Assembly: GCA_029378245.1 (NCBI GenBank)
Contig: JARKIF010000020.1
Coordinates: forward strand, 310,001-374,000
DNA: 64,000 nt
Direction: 5' to 3'
Source of the DNA: Roridomyces roridus
Lineage: Eukaryota; Basidiomycota; Agaricomycetes; Agaricales; Mycenaceae
Shown: one piece after another, positions 33,001 through 44,864 of the stretch
How the letters are laid out: each line of letters begins with the position of its first letter
Position numbering within the stretch: position 1 is the first letter of the stretch
Notes under the pieces: model-generated
Told to the model about the DNA's origin: nothing
Seen by the model: the letters and a program-made list of their open reading frames with translations, nothing else
Databases searched by the model: none
Program-made: the position numbers and the translations under genes

Positions 33001-35611
33001 GTACGTGGTCTTCTTCGAAATACCACTCACCTATTCTGACCTACTTTGAAGGCCGAATCGTCGCACCCATCACAGCGATCGCTTTCAAATGGCTCGTCAT
33101 AGGAAAATACAAACCCGGCAAGTACCGCATGTGGTCTGCATACTATCTGCGCTGGTGGCTCGTAAATCAAAGTCTTCGAATCGCCGGCCGGGGTATATTC
33201 GCTCTCCATCCCTCCCTCACGATCCTATACTTTCGTCTCCTCGGCGCCCACATCGGGCGCCACGTGCGTATCCACAGGAGCGCCAAACTAGGCGAATTCG
33301 ACCTCCTCACGCTCAAAGACGGGTGTCTGGTGGATACCGCGCTCATTCGTGGTTTTTGTGTCGAGCGTGAGGGGTACTTTACCCTCGACAGGATTGTTGT
33401 GGGGCGTAACGCTGTGATCAATACCTACACGCAGCTCGCGCCAGGCACGACGATCGCGGATGATTGTGTTTATGGACCGCATGCCGGTGCTCATAACGCG
33501 CCGTCGCCTGCGAGCTTTGCTGCGTGTAATCGGACTTTGATTCTGGAACCGCATTGGGTTTTGAAGTTGTTGGTGGCGTGGCCGATTATGGGGTTCGTTC
33601 ATCTCGTCTCATGTGAGTGGCACGTGCAGTGTTGCTTTTCATTTGCTTACCCTAGACAGACGCGCCTTGGTTCGGTGTGATCTTCCTCATGACCCACCAG
33701 ACATCGATCTTGAACAATGGGCTCAACGCACTCGAAGCCGTGATCAACTGGTTCTCCTCCCCGGAGCGTGTCTTGTTTCACGGGATCTCGAGGGTGGTAC
33801 GAGCGATACTCACACCTTTGGTCCGGCTCGTTCTTGGCATACTCGTCAAACGAATCTTCGGACTCAACAAGGCACGTTCTTCGGCTTCGGCTTCTCAACT
33901 GTCTTTACTCCGCCGATACATCAATTCGCATCTTCTCTCGCAAGAGGCTTTGAAAGAAGCGTTTTCGATCCTTGGGAATCATTACGAAGTCGTCTCGGTT
34001 GTCTACAGAGCGATGGGCGCAAAGATCGGCCGGAGGGTGGGTATTTGATTCCTTTCATCTTGTTCAAGGTTAATTTTTTGGACAGGTGTATTGGCCTGGT
34101 TCGGGAATCTATTGCCCCGATCCCGAGCTTTTGGATATTGGAGACGATGTCGTGTTTGGTTCCAGGAGCGAATTATTCACCACTGGTAACAGCTTCGTTT
34201 ATCAGTGCTTAATGCATTCTGACCACTTGACAAAGATCGAATTGGGAGCGCCAATATTAAAGTCGGGGCGGGTGGTGAGTCGCCGCTGCATGCCTAATTC
34301 CAATCTAATTGTCTCTAAAGCCATGATTGCGGATCGTGTGGTGCTCATGCCGGGAACGACCATCGGAAGACAAACGGTCATGGGCTCCGGTGCGCTCGGC
34401 CGACGAAACACCAAGTACAAAGACGGATCTACATGGCTGGGATCAGAATGTCTTGACGATGGCCTCAGCAAGGATCTCACTGGCGACACCATCACACCTT
34501 TCGGGCGTGCGTACCACAAGCGCAAAGCCACGTTCTTCGTCCTTCCTTACATATTCATCCTTTTCGTGAACCTCCTCGTCACGGCTGCGTCCGCTGCGTA
34601 CTGGTCCGCCAGCGCCGTCGCAGCAGCACAAATCCTCCGTATCATCGATATGCAGCAACTCCCCATCGTGAGGCACATCTACCAAATCTCGTGGTACCGC
34701 CCCGGGACGATCTACGGCATGGTCGCACTCTGCTTCATCGTCGTTCTCACCATCCAGGGGATCTTTGCCCTCCTCTGGCAGATACTGCTCAAGTGGCTGT
34801 TGATCGGTCAGAGGAAAGACGGACCTTGTCCGTGGGATAGGAGCAGCTACTGCCAACGCTGGCAATTGCATCTGGTGTTGTCCCGCCCAGTGTACAAGGG
34901 CTTTTCGAACGGCGGGGTCCTGGCGCCAATCGCTGGGTCTGCCTACTATGTGTGGTACTTGCGCGCCCTGGGAGCTAAAATCGGGCGGAATTGTGCGATT
35001 TATCCCGGGGGGAGGATTGGGCTTATGACGGAGCCGGATCTCGTTACGCTCGGGGACAATGTCAATCTCGACGATTGTTCCGTCGTGGCGCACATCAACT
35101 CTCGGGGCAACTTTGCTCTCAATAGTCTGAAAATTGGGAATGGGTGCGTTTCTACCCTTTTCGATTCTCACTTTGATGTTGACTTTGGATAGGTGCGCTA
35201 TGCGTTCTGGCTCACGATTATTGTCCGGCGCCTCCATGGAGGATAGCAGCATGCTCTCTGAACACACACTCCTCCCATCTGGAGACGTAGCGGACTCTGG
35301 TACGGTCTACCACGGGTGGCCCGCTCGCCCTTTCCCAGGCCGCTGGGAAGAACGCTCGGTGTACGAATCCGCACCGATAAACATAATATGCCCGATCTGC
35401 CGGACTTTTCCGAGGCATATGAATGTAATTCAACACTGTGGGCATGTTTATTGTGAAACGTACGTGTGTTCTGGTTCTATACGAATGGGTAACTGACAAA
35501 GAGAATAGATGTATCCACGAGGCGATTTCGCAGCGCAAGATGTGCCCCGTTTGTAAACAAGCTACTTCGTTCAAAGATCTGACAAAGATGTATCCCTCCT
35601 TGACTGTGTAA
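30049..35611 (+). CDS. NRPS-like adenylation-carrier protein with two LbH regions and a C-terminal RING finger
   Basis: A very large multi-exon gene. Domains in order: an adenylation domain (LHTSGTSGKKKVVPYT near residue 211; YGMTEC; GWFDSGDVGHLDTDGYLFVT; KNSAGKPLRIKL with the catalytic Lys); a carrier domain (FLLGGNSLL, phosphopantetheine Ser at 32508-32510, created across a splice); hydrophobic membrane segments (about 32800-33100, 33600-33800, 34540-34780); a left-handed beta-helix acyltransferase-like region (LLGAHIGRHVRIHRSAKLGE); a second one (RALGAKIGRNCAIYPGGRIG, ending VYHGWPARPF). Then, in the same open frame after about 20 residues, comes a C3HC4 RING finger: IICPICRTF, HCGHVYCETC and MCPVCKQ, ending YPSLTV. 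The Cys pair across the last intron is restored by a GT-AG splice. A-T proteins with membrane LbH modules are known in fungi and echo poly-amino-acid synthetases (family knowledge); the RING is unexpected. The product likely activates an amino or aryl acid and passes it to a membrane acyltransferase step. No substrate code was inferred. Confidence 0.83.
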
Positions 35612-35733
35612 AACCATTCGGACCACTGTAATTTATTGCAAGTATTTATTGGACCACACTAGCATACTTTAGTAGTAGTAGCATGAATTCAAAACTGTAT
35701 GTACACTAGATAGCATAATCAATTCAATTCGCT

Positions 35734-38700
35734 TCACTTTCGCTTCGACTTTGCAAACTCCATCTCCAGCTCATACCTCAGCTGCCCCTCAATAGTCGCA
35801 GCACCACACGCCTCCTCGGTGTGCACGCGGATTCCTAGATGCACGATATCATCCACATTGTTGAGTGAGGGCATTTGGAGAGCACCGGGGCGTGGGGATG
35901 CAGCTGTACCCCAATTGGGCGCGGTGCCCCAACCACCGCCGCCGGGGGGGCTGCCGGGACTGCGCGGGGCCCAGGGTGCGGGTGGAGGAACTGTCACGAG
36001 CTTGGGAACTCTGGGTCGACGTTTCTTCTTCTTTGGAGTTGAGACTTTGGTTTTGGACTCGGTGTCGGACTCGGACAATGGGGAGGCCGAGGATGATGAG
36101 GAGGACGAGGATGATTTTGGTGGATCCACGGGCGTGTCGGCAGGATTAGTTGAAGACGCGGGCGTTTCGTCTCCTGAGGTCGTTGAATCTGTGGGCGCAG
36201 CTGCAGAGTCTGCGTTGGTCTTGCCGGTAGACTCGGGCGATGGCACAGCTTCCCCGAGATTCACCGACGTGCTTGGAGTTTCCTGCTCAGCATCGGGATC
36301 CTCGGCCGTGGCAGCGTTGTCGACCGCTTCTACGATGGTGGTCACAGTCGTCACCGTGGCCTCGACCACAGTGGTGGTTGTGATGGTTTCCACAGGCGAG
36401 TGGTCATCTGTGTTGTCCTTCGCTTTGTCCTTCTCTTCCTCGTCCTCCTCCTCTTTCTTCTTCTTCGCCTCCTCCCCCTTCTCCTTCTTCTCCTGTTCCT
36501 TCTCTTTCTTCCGAGCCTCAACAATCTCGATCGCCTTCTTCTCCATGTCCCGGAAATCCAAACCTGCAATGGCCTGGATTGGGAGCGACAGACTCGCCGC
36601 AGCCAGACCACTGCACTCATTACGTCAGTTCACAAGATACAAACGCGGATCAAAGGAATGAATCTTACTCTGCTCTGAAATCTACAGCCCGTGATATTCA
36701 GCATCAATGAGAAAATAAGGAAGAACACTCACTCGAAGCGAGATACTCGCTGCGCGCTTTGGCAGTTCTCAACCTGGCGTCCTTCCGAGCCTTCTTGTTC
36801 GACCGATGGCTACAATCCAAGCGCACGTGGACGACATATTCCCCAGCATCAAGCTGTATCTCCACATTGACGCTGCGGGAATCGACTTCAGCGGGTAGGG
36901 AGGTGGCCACAGGCGACTTGTCCCCGCGTTTGAATAGAATAAAGTCGAAAGACCAGTCACGGTCACCAGCTACGGCCTCATACGAGCGCATGTCGAGCTG
37001 GGAGAGGACGATTATCGTGAAGGAGGGTTTGGGGAGCGATATTGTGACTGAGATGATTTGTTATTAGTTGCGGGAAGAGGGACAAGAGGGTACGCACAGC
37101 AGACATCGCCGTATGTCCAAGCCGAGGGAAGTTGTCGACTGACGACGCTCAGCCATTGCGAGGATGTGATCCAACTAGAGTCCAGTAACCGCGTCCTGTC
37201 AATTTGATCCCACGAATCCAGAAAATCCGCATCTAAACCATCGTCAAAGCCCCTTGCATCGAGAAGAAATGGGAAAGGACGCACATTCCATGATAAACTC
37301 CCCGTCATCCCCGAAAACATGCCCCAACTGCGGCAGAATCTCCAACCACCCGGGAGTCCACTCCTTCGACCCATCAGCCCACCTCCCAGTCCACTCGCAC
37401 CGACCCCACGGATTGCGCACGACGACAAATTTCTTGCCGTTTACCTCCTTGGCACGCAGCACCGAATACGCGTGGTGTGCGATGAGCCCGTCGCCTCGTC
37501 GGACAGCGGGGTCGCCCGAGCCGTCAAAGGCTCCGGTGAAGGAGCACCCGAAGAGTCGGTCTTTGTTGGCGTTGAGGAGTTCTTCTTCCCAGAATTTGTT
37601 GATATTTAGGATGTCCTTTGTCTGAATGTACGTTGAAACACCCCCTGTCAGGTCCTCTATAAAACGCGATGTCGGAGAGGAAGGGGAAGAATGATATCAA
37701 AATCGACTCACCTACGCCCTCCCCTGCATACCCCGCCTCGAGCGACGCATAATCGCCGTGTAGTTTCGCATACGCCTTCTCAAGTAACGCCACCCACGTC
37801 TCCCCGTCCGTGCCCGACTTTGCGAAATACAAAGTCTGTCCGCCACGCCGGGCCCAAGAATTGTAGTGCTCCTTGTCGTGGTGGTACAGCGTCTTGGCAC
37901 CGGAGTTGAGCTCTTCGTATTTCGGGATGTCCGTGTAAAGAAGGCTGTGAGATGGGATTCAAAGAGAATCAAAGCACAGAGGGGTAAGCGTACTCGTCGA
38001 TGATGATATGTACCCAACGACCGTCTGCGTCGGTTCGTCATCGTGCTTTTCGGAGGAGAATAATGCACGCACTCTTGAAAAATACAAATCCATAAATGCC
38101 CACTTCCTCATCCCGCTGGGCAAGACAATCTCATCCATCAACGGGAGCTTCACTCGGAATCGTAGCCAATGACTCACCGCCACGCAACACTTGTCCACCA
38201 ACCCCTCCGTCGTAGACGTCGTCGCCACAGCCGACAAAAACCAGCAATCGTTCAGCGCCCCTTGGATGATATCGTTACTATCCGCTCCGTCGACAAAGAA
38301 TCGGGGCTCGGCGAATATCTGAGTCACACGACAGACATCTGAAGGGTTGTACTTCGGCTGTGGCATTATCGGGACTGGTGTCCCTGGAGGGAGGTTTGGG
38401 AGTTGGTATTCGAGATTCGGGGGTCGGTTGGGGTCGTTCAGACATCTAATTACGTGGAACAAAAGAGACGTGAGCGGCGAACTGCATCGGTTGTGAAGAA
38501 GAAGAAGCAATTCATACGTACGCTGTCTGGTCAGTTTCCAAGTCGAATTCAATGTCTCTGATGCGTGGCAGCTGATAAGACAGCCGAAGTCAGCGGTGAC
38601 CGACTGGGAGCGCACCTAAACTTGCGATTGTGCATCCTGCACTCTGCTGCGATGCGCAGGACGGTGGCTCTGCACTCCTCTGCGACGCTATCCCGCTGGG

Positions 38701-38800
38701 CGGTCAATGAGACCCCCGCATCGTCTGCTATGGATGCGAAGAAGGCTGTGCTCGGGTCGGGGTCGGCCGACCGAGATTTGAAGACGTCGAAGAGAGGCAT
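35734..38800 (-). CDS. Calpain-family cysteine protease with charged low-complexity tail
   Basis: A C2-family, papain-fold protease. ATG at 38800 begins MPLFDVFKSRSADPDPSTAF. Exons supply the complete triad: Cys in GALNDCWFLSA (near 38240), His in LIAHHAYSVL (near 37475), Asn in VVRNPWGRCEW (near 37410). A C2-like beta-sandwich region follows (WSFDFILFKRGDKSPVATS). The last exon is unusual: a Lys/Glu coiled stretch (KKEKEQEKKEKGEEAKKKK), a Thr/Val/Ser/Asp-rich segment, a Ser run and a Pro/Gly-rich end before YELEMEFAKSKRK. This tail (about 270 residues) is likely disordered and may steer localisation or autoinhibition. The gene is convergent with the NRPS-like gene, the stops being only about 120 bases apart. 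About ten exons, all consistent. Confidence 0.85.
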
Positions 38801-39756
38801 TGGGTGTGATGGGCAGGGAGGTCGGGATGAGGGGCGGAGACAAAGAAGAGGCGCGCTTTATACGGCGCCACAGCGCTTCGCCGAGTCACACGGCTCCATA
38901 GCAGCCAATGAGCGCCAATCTGTCAATGGCTGTGAAGTCAGTTTGGATTGGGTTTGGGTTGCCGCACGTTTTATAGTACTTTTGAGAGGCGGGTTGATCG
39001 AGGCCGTTTCTATGGTTCCAGCCAGGATCGTGAGGAATGCTGGAGGAAGTATTGGGCGGAAGTTTGAGGACTTGAGTACGGGGCCATTGTTTCCATATGG
39101 AGTTGGACAACAGCCGGCATTGATTGGCTGTGGCGGCGAGAGCCGAGAGGCACCGAAACAGCGTGCTCGCCGACGCCAACGCTGCCTAGTTCAAGTCGAC
39201 GCCACGTCGCCACTAAGCCTAAAGTTCGGTTCAGCAGGAGAAGCAGTGGACACTCGCAATGTGTTTCATGATTTTTTTGGAGTGAGTGTTATTGATTCGA
39301 GAAGTTATCGTGTCGCTCGAGGATCGCCGCGGCCCCGTGCTGTGGGCTGCTGTGAGCCGGCTAACGATCGCTGCTGTGACTGTAGGTCCATGTCAATTTA
39401 CTGTAAGCTCATTGACCGCGTGAATGCAGATGGAATGACTCACGTACTGCAGACAGAAACAATGACGAGGTAGTACTCAGACCTCAGGGGCTGGTTGAGC
39501 AATCACTGAGCGCGCCGCCCTCGGGGCCGGGCGCACGCTGGCTGATGAATCATGAACACAGGCCCCAAGTCAAGCGAGGAAGATAGAGAGGCGGCAGGGT
39601 CGATCATGCCAAGAATGAAGTATTCGGGAGAAATGGCCAGTCAGAGAGGATGTTCGGTGATTTGTTCATGAGGAGAGGAGGAGAAAAGATGTAAGTGTTT
39701 GTTTTGTGTTTGTCCATCATTGCGAATTGATTGATTATCTCTTTTTCCTCCACATC
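38801..39756. promoter_or_regulatory. Divergent intergenic region (calpain and MYND genes)
   Basis: The two start codons face away from each other across this 956-base interval, so both promoters should lie here. A TTTATAC stretch about 55 bases before the calpain ATG could be its TATA box. Long open frames here on both strands show no recognisable protein. Confidence 0.4.
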
Positions 39757-41807
39757 ATGCATCCCGTTCTTCGGCTTCAGAACATCGAGCAAGCGCCTCC
39801 TTCGTATCGGGTGGCTCTCTTTCTTTTCTAACCTCTTCTACCACTGATCTTCCCGTAGAACACCCTCCGGGACGCCCTCCGCGGAGGCCCTCGGGCCTTG
39901 TCGAATCTCCAAACTCTGGAGCGTGGACTTGCAGGCCGGGCTCAGCCCAAGCATGTCCTTCCAGTCCTCTACGCCACCCTTGACCCCAGTCCCATCCTCG
40001 ACGCCAGCAGCTCGGACACACCTCCTCCCTTCCCGGATTCACTCCTCGATCGCGTTCTAATCTGTATTGGCATCCTGGCGACGATGCTAGAAGACTCGCG
40101 CGTCCCTTCCGAGGCTTTCTCCTTCATCTGGCCACGTCTCTTTGATTGGGTCCTCTTCATCGAGAACTACCATGATTCTCATCCAGATCTGGTCGGACGC
40201 GAAGTACGACGGCCGTTTTTCGTCGGATTCGTCATGGCCACCGCCGAGTTGGTGGCACACGAGCCGACACGAGACATGATCGAGGCGACGCCCGGATTTC
40301 GCACTTTGATAGGTCGTATCTGGCTCAGCTTCCCCGAATCATGGGACGACCCGGACATTCCTTGGCATCACTTGGGTATACTCCTCATGGACAACTTGCT
40401 CCTTCAAGATCCCACCAACCTCCGCGATTTTGTCGCAGCATTCGATGGAGGAGAGTCTCAGCTCGCTACGTTCGTCATCAAACACATCGCCCCGGCCTCA
40501 ATCGAGTATGTCGCTCCGGCGATGGACGTCATCCTCAAAACACAGAAAAATCAACGCTTCATGGCGATACTCCTCGACCATGGACTCATCCCTGCACTCA
40601 CCCGCCTCGTAGCTCTCTACGCATCCCAGAAAGATGCGGTCAAATACCTCGTGGAGAGTTTCCCTCCCCTGTCAAGACCATTCGAGATGCCTCGTGCCTT
40701 GCATTGGATCACACAGGCCTTGAAGGCGGGGCTTCTCGACGCTATCGTTCTCGCCGGGACGAATTACCCCAATCACGCGGGTACAATCGAGTACTTGCAG
40801 TGGTTTCTGGCTCACGTCCTCCCGCGAGCACGAGTCTACCTACCTGCCGTCGTCCAGATTTCTCGGACCCTGGAGCACGCTGTATCTCTCGCCGCTGCCC
40901 TTGCATTCCAAAAGTCCTTGCTGTTTCCGGCGTGGAAAGCTTTCGTCGCCATGGCGGAGGATAGCCTCCAATACTTGGCATATTATTCCCGACCCGACCG
41001 ACCTCGTTCGGTGCAGGTTTGCTACAATTCTCAGGTTTGATGTCTCCACCACACTCGTCTTTTCGTCGTTCTGAAGGATTCGCAGTGCCTCAAGGTTTTG
41101 CCGAGGAAATCCACAAAACGATGTCCCCAATGCCGGCTTTGCCATTATTGTTCAGAGGATTGCCAGCGAATCGACTGGTTGGATGGGAAGCACCGTAGAG
41201 AGTGCGGTGACTTGTATTCCAACCGCGTGGGTGAGTCTTCCCTTCCCTCCCCTTCTCTCGCATGCGGCAAAAATCATTCTCTCCGCCGATATTAATGACG
41301 CACCTCACAGCTTCCCCCGACGACCTCTCCGCGCGAAACCGCGACTTCCTGCGCACGATAGTCGAATTCGAATACATGCGCGACAGAGGGATGTGATACC
41401 TCACCCAGATCGACATGATGCAGCGATGCCCCAACGACGACGTTTGTCTGCTCCTCGACTTCTTGAACGGTAAACGGCTAGCTCGGAACATCCTCGTTCG
41501 CCTGCTTCTCGAGAGGCAGGCACAGCCTGACAAGAAGTTCGAGGCGGAGTTGCGTTATCATCTGGCGCGTGCGCGTGCGTCGAGGGGGAGGATGCAGGTT
41601 GCTGTGATCAAAGTGGCCGAAGGGGAGGTTATCGCATCGCGAATCGTGCTGGTGCAGCACGCGACTGGTAGGGTGCCGGATGGGTTGAAGGAGGTTGCGA
41701 GGAGGATTCCGGTTGGTGTTGTTCGTGAGCGGATGGATCAGGTTGGGGGTTTGGTGGCGCATTTGCTTGATGAGCCGTTGCCTGGGTTCGTTTATGCCTC
41801 GGCGTGA
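39757..41807 (+). CDS. MYND zinc-finger protein of an expanded agaric family, interrupted by an in-frame TGA
   Basis: Exon 1 (ATG 39757) reads MHPVLRLQNIEQAPPSYR and joins by a GT-AG intron to a long helical region (NTLRDALRGGPRALSNLQ onward, HEAT-like in appearance). A MYND finger follows at about 41088-41210 (DSQCLK, KRCPQCRLCHYCSEDCQRID, HRREC). The first Cys pair of the finger is incomplete as spliced. After RTIVEFEYMRDRGM there is a TGA at 41394-41396. The same frame then runs on for about 137 codons (YLTQIDMMQRCPNDD to PLPGFVYASA), clearly the usual C-terminus of this family. So either the protein ends early or the gene carries a nonsense change. MYND fingers bind proline-rich partners; the function of this agaric family is unknown. 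Confidence 0.72.
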
Positions 41808-42107
41808 ATGAGGTGAGTTTTGTCCGGTTTCGGGGCGGAGGGAGGTTCTGCTAACGTCTTGGAATTCGATCTGAAGGTTTTGTAAGTAGATCCGTCGATA
41901 CCTCAACAGTGCTGAAGCTCGGTATATGTACTTTCAAAGCAGAGTTGAAAGTACGGTATAGTCCGGATTTGAGGCAATGTCCGATCTTCTCAATTTCCTA
42001 CCAACACCACACTGCGGTCATGCGCATAGCCCGAGCCGCCAGCCGCTAACCATGACACAGCTTGAGCAATAATTGACAATGGTCAAGCGAAGGCGCTGCT
42101 GATTCTG
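41808..42107. other. Intergenic between MYND and NACHT genes
   Basis: This 300-base gap contains a GCTTTCAAAGCAGAGTTGAAAGT stretch near 41930 and no coding signal. Confidence 0.4.
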
Positions 42108-44096
42108 ATGGAAATCTCCCGCACGCACGTCACGAGCGAGCCACATTCACATTGTCCTTCTCCTCCACTCGTCCGACTCCCACTCTCATTTCCAGAGGCT
42201 CAGTCCGTCGCTGGAGTCTGGATGCCCCTATTCAACAACAGCGCCGGCTTCCAGATACACGGTGGCACCTTTTATGATGTCGCGGGAGATGTGAATCTGC
42301 AGTTCCAGCGGTCTGCGCCGCGAGCGCGCAGAGACGTTAGGGGAGTGGGGCTTGGGATGGAGTGTAGGACTGGAGCTGAGGATCCTCCATCCCGCCTTCC
42401 GAGGCCAAAGACGATGCGAGTGGGAAAGTTGTCAAGTGCGTTGCCTTGTCTTTCTCCTGCTCTCGGAGGCTGATTTATCTGCACGCAGAAGGCTTGACAC
42501 TAACAACAACTCCCAAAATCGACTCTCGCTCATCGTCACCTCAATCCTTGAGCGATTACTTCCCGCACGGCATTATCGTGCACGCGGAGAAAGTCCTTCT
42601 CCCTCCGCCCAAAGAGCGGAGTAACGGTCAGCCCTTTCTAGCCCCCGTGTCGACTCCGAATCAACTTGGATTCACATCCAGGGATGCAGATTCTGCACAG
42701 CGGCGTGGCACTCTCCGCGCTCTTCGACTCGGCGGATAGTTTCCCCCAACCGAAATGCCACCCCGACACACGGCTGGCCATGCTCGATGGATTGTTCGAC
42801 TGGGCGTCAGGAATCGACGGTATCGACTCGGGTCGCAGATCGAGGGCGCTCAGCGAGCTGTATGGATGGCTCCCTGTCCCTCGGTACACGCGTCTCGATG
42901 CGAGTAGACCGATTCTCTGGCTGCGCGGACCTTTTGGTGCGGGCAAGTCTGCCATTTTGCAGACGCTTTGTGCACAACTTCGCGACGCCGGCCTCTTGGG
43001 AGGCAGTTTCTTCTTCCGGCGCGGTCATCCGACGTGCGGGGATGCGAGCGTTTTATTCGCAACGCTGGCGTATCAGATCGCGCTTAATGACCCGCAGATG
43101 AAGGGCCCAGTTGAGCGCAGCGTGGAGTATGATCCGTCTGTTATGGTACGATCCATGGCTGCACAGGTGGAGAGTCTCATACTCGCGCCATTCCGGGAGT
43201 TGCAGTCGTCATCATGTCCCGCCACTCCGCGCGTCCTCGTCATCGACGGCCTGGACGAATGCGACGGGCCTTTGGAACAGGAGGAGGTCTTACATTCTAT
43301 CCGCCGTATCCTCCGCGAATTCCCATCTCCGCCTCTCAAAATCATCATCGCCAGCCGCGCGGAGCCTGATCTGCAGGATACATTCCACCAGCTGAGCGCT
43401 GAGGGTCTCTGCGAGACGCTCAACATCGACCAATCCTTTGGCGACGTGCGCAACTACCTACGGCACGAGTTCGAGAGGATTTACCAGAGCGCGACGCACC
43501 GCCGCTCCATGGCGGGGGTCCCCCTCCCCTGGCCCGCCCCCTCCGTGCTTCGCAGTCTCGTCGACAAATCGTCGGGTTACTTCATCTATCCAACCACTGT
43601 CATCAAACTCGTCGACGACAAAGACGCTCGGCCCGTCGAGCAGCTGCAAGCCATCCTCAACCCCGCTTTGGATCACGACTTTCATTCGTCCTCGCCCATC
43701 GAGGCTTTGGATAAGCTGTACATCCAAATCCTCGGTCGTGTTCCGCTGAAAGCCAGGGCGCGGTTGCTGGACATCTTGTCTGTCGTCACGGCGGGATTCG
43801 CACTCCGTCCGCGCCACATTGAACAATTGCTCGACCTGCCGAGCGGGGAGGTCCATCTCATCCTCCGGCATTTGCATTCCGTGCTCGAGCTGGACGATGA
43901 TGATACGAGGCCGGTGGTGGTCAATAACGCGTCTTTTACCGAGTTCTTGCAAGATGAGAAGCGGTCCCAGATGTTTTGTATTGGGGGATTGCAGAGGAGG
44001 ATGGATCTTGCTAGGGCGGTGTATAGGGTGTTTGAGTGCATTGAGGGAGCGGGTAGGGATGATGTTGCTTGGTCCGTGTGCCTTCTTCTTGCTTGA
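42108..44096 (+). CDS. NACHT-domain NOD-like receptor, C-terminus missing
   Basis: STAND NTPases of this class are linked to non-self recognition in fungi. The first exon carries the agaric NLR leader FNNSAGFQIHGGTFYDVAGD. Two introns later (splices near 42436-42487 and 42632-42684) come ILHSGVALSALFDSADSF and then the NACHT domain: P-loop WLRGPFGAGKSAI (near 42930), Walker B VLVIDGLDECDG (near 43240), sensor-like KIIIASRAEPD, and a winged-helix-like region (ILSVVTAGFALRPRHIEQLL). Coding sequence fades at about 44070-44100, immediately before a SINE-like repeat, with no ankyrin, WD or TPR sensor domain. This is a truncated receptor or a NACHT-only form. It is convergent with the broken TPR-NLR at 44.9-48.2 kb. 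Confidence 0.8.
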
Positions 44097-44112
44097 TTTT
44101 GACTGACGCAGG

Positions 44113-44632
44113 GAGGTAGGAAGCTGGTGGATGTGTGGCATATTTATTGTGCGAATCTGCATGTTGTACCCAGTGCAATTTAACCACTCTTGGTTTTGTA
44201 CAAGTCCAGTGCTGGGTTCGATTCCCTGCCCGAGCCTGATACCTCGAGTATGCTTTTCTTTCCCCCCTTCTTCCGTTCGATCACTGTCACTGTGTGCTCG
44301 AGTCTTGTTTTATTTAACCAGGCAGACGTTCAAGAAAATCAGGTTTTTGAAGGGTAGGGCTAATGTTGATCATGAGCTCTTGACGGTCGGCTGGGACATA
44401 TTTATTGTGCGGATTTGGATGTTGTACCGAGTCTGACCTGACCGCAGTGATCATGAATACCCGTGGTGTACATAAGACGTACCTCAGTGTTGGGTTCAAT
44501 TCCCCGCCTGAGCCTACTGTTGGTCTTGACATGAAGACAGTTTTTTCTTGTCTCTCTTCATCTCTTCCATCCAATTCGACGTGCGCTCGAGTCTGAAGCC
44601 CCTGAAAATTTCATAAGTATTTACAGCGTTGG
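44113..44632 (+). mobile_element. Dimeric tRNA-derived SINE-like element
   Basis: It starts TAGGAAGCTGGTGGATGTGT and contains two B-box-like units, GGGTTCGATTCCC (near 44215) and GGGTTCAATTCCCC (near 44493), each followed by GCCTGAG/GCCCGAGCCT. It ends TTTCATAAGTATTTACAGCG. A second copy with the same order lies at 60056-60590. B-boxes are internal pol III promoter parts; no clear A-box is visible. The element begins where the NACHT coding sequence ends. Confidence 0.65.
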
Positions 44633-44864
44633 CACTACAACTGCGCCCGCAGTTCAACACTGGGGCACAGCTTGTTTAATGGACACATAAGGACAAAACT
44701 TAGTAGTATAAATAGTCTCTCATCTATGGTAGATAGATAGAACAACCAAATAGTAAGATTTCTCGACTCAACTTGTATTGAATCAAACAATTTCACCACA
44801 GTCGGAACATTTGTGTCTACAACATTGTCAACATGTTAATTAAGAACACCGCAGGTTCATAGCC

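Noticed and set aside
30049..35611. Canonical NRPS with a condensation domain
   Set aside because: No HHxxxDG-type condensation motif or thioesterase is present; the part after the carrier domain is membrane plus beta-helix, so NRPS-like is the right level.
35819..36661. A 280-codon plus-strand open frame opposite the calpain tail
   Set aside because: It is the complement of a low-complexity coding exon; the Ser/Val/Phe-rich product is a composition artefact.
30049..38800. A secondary-metabolite gene cluster around the NRPS-like gene
   Set aside because: Neighbours are a calpain, a MYND protein and F-box pseudogenes; the nearest P450 and UGT are separated by decayed genes, so co-clustering is not supported.
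38565..39473. A 302-codon plus-strand open frame
   Set aside because: It overlaps the first exon of the calpain on the opposite strand and continues through promoter sequence; it has no domain or protein-like pattern.
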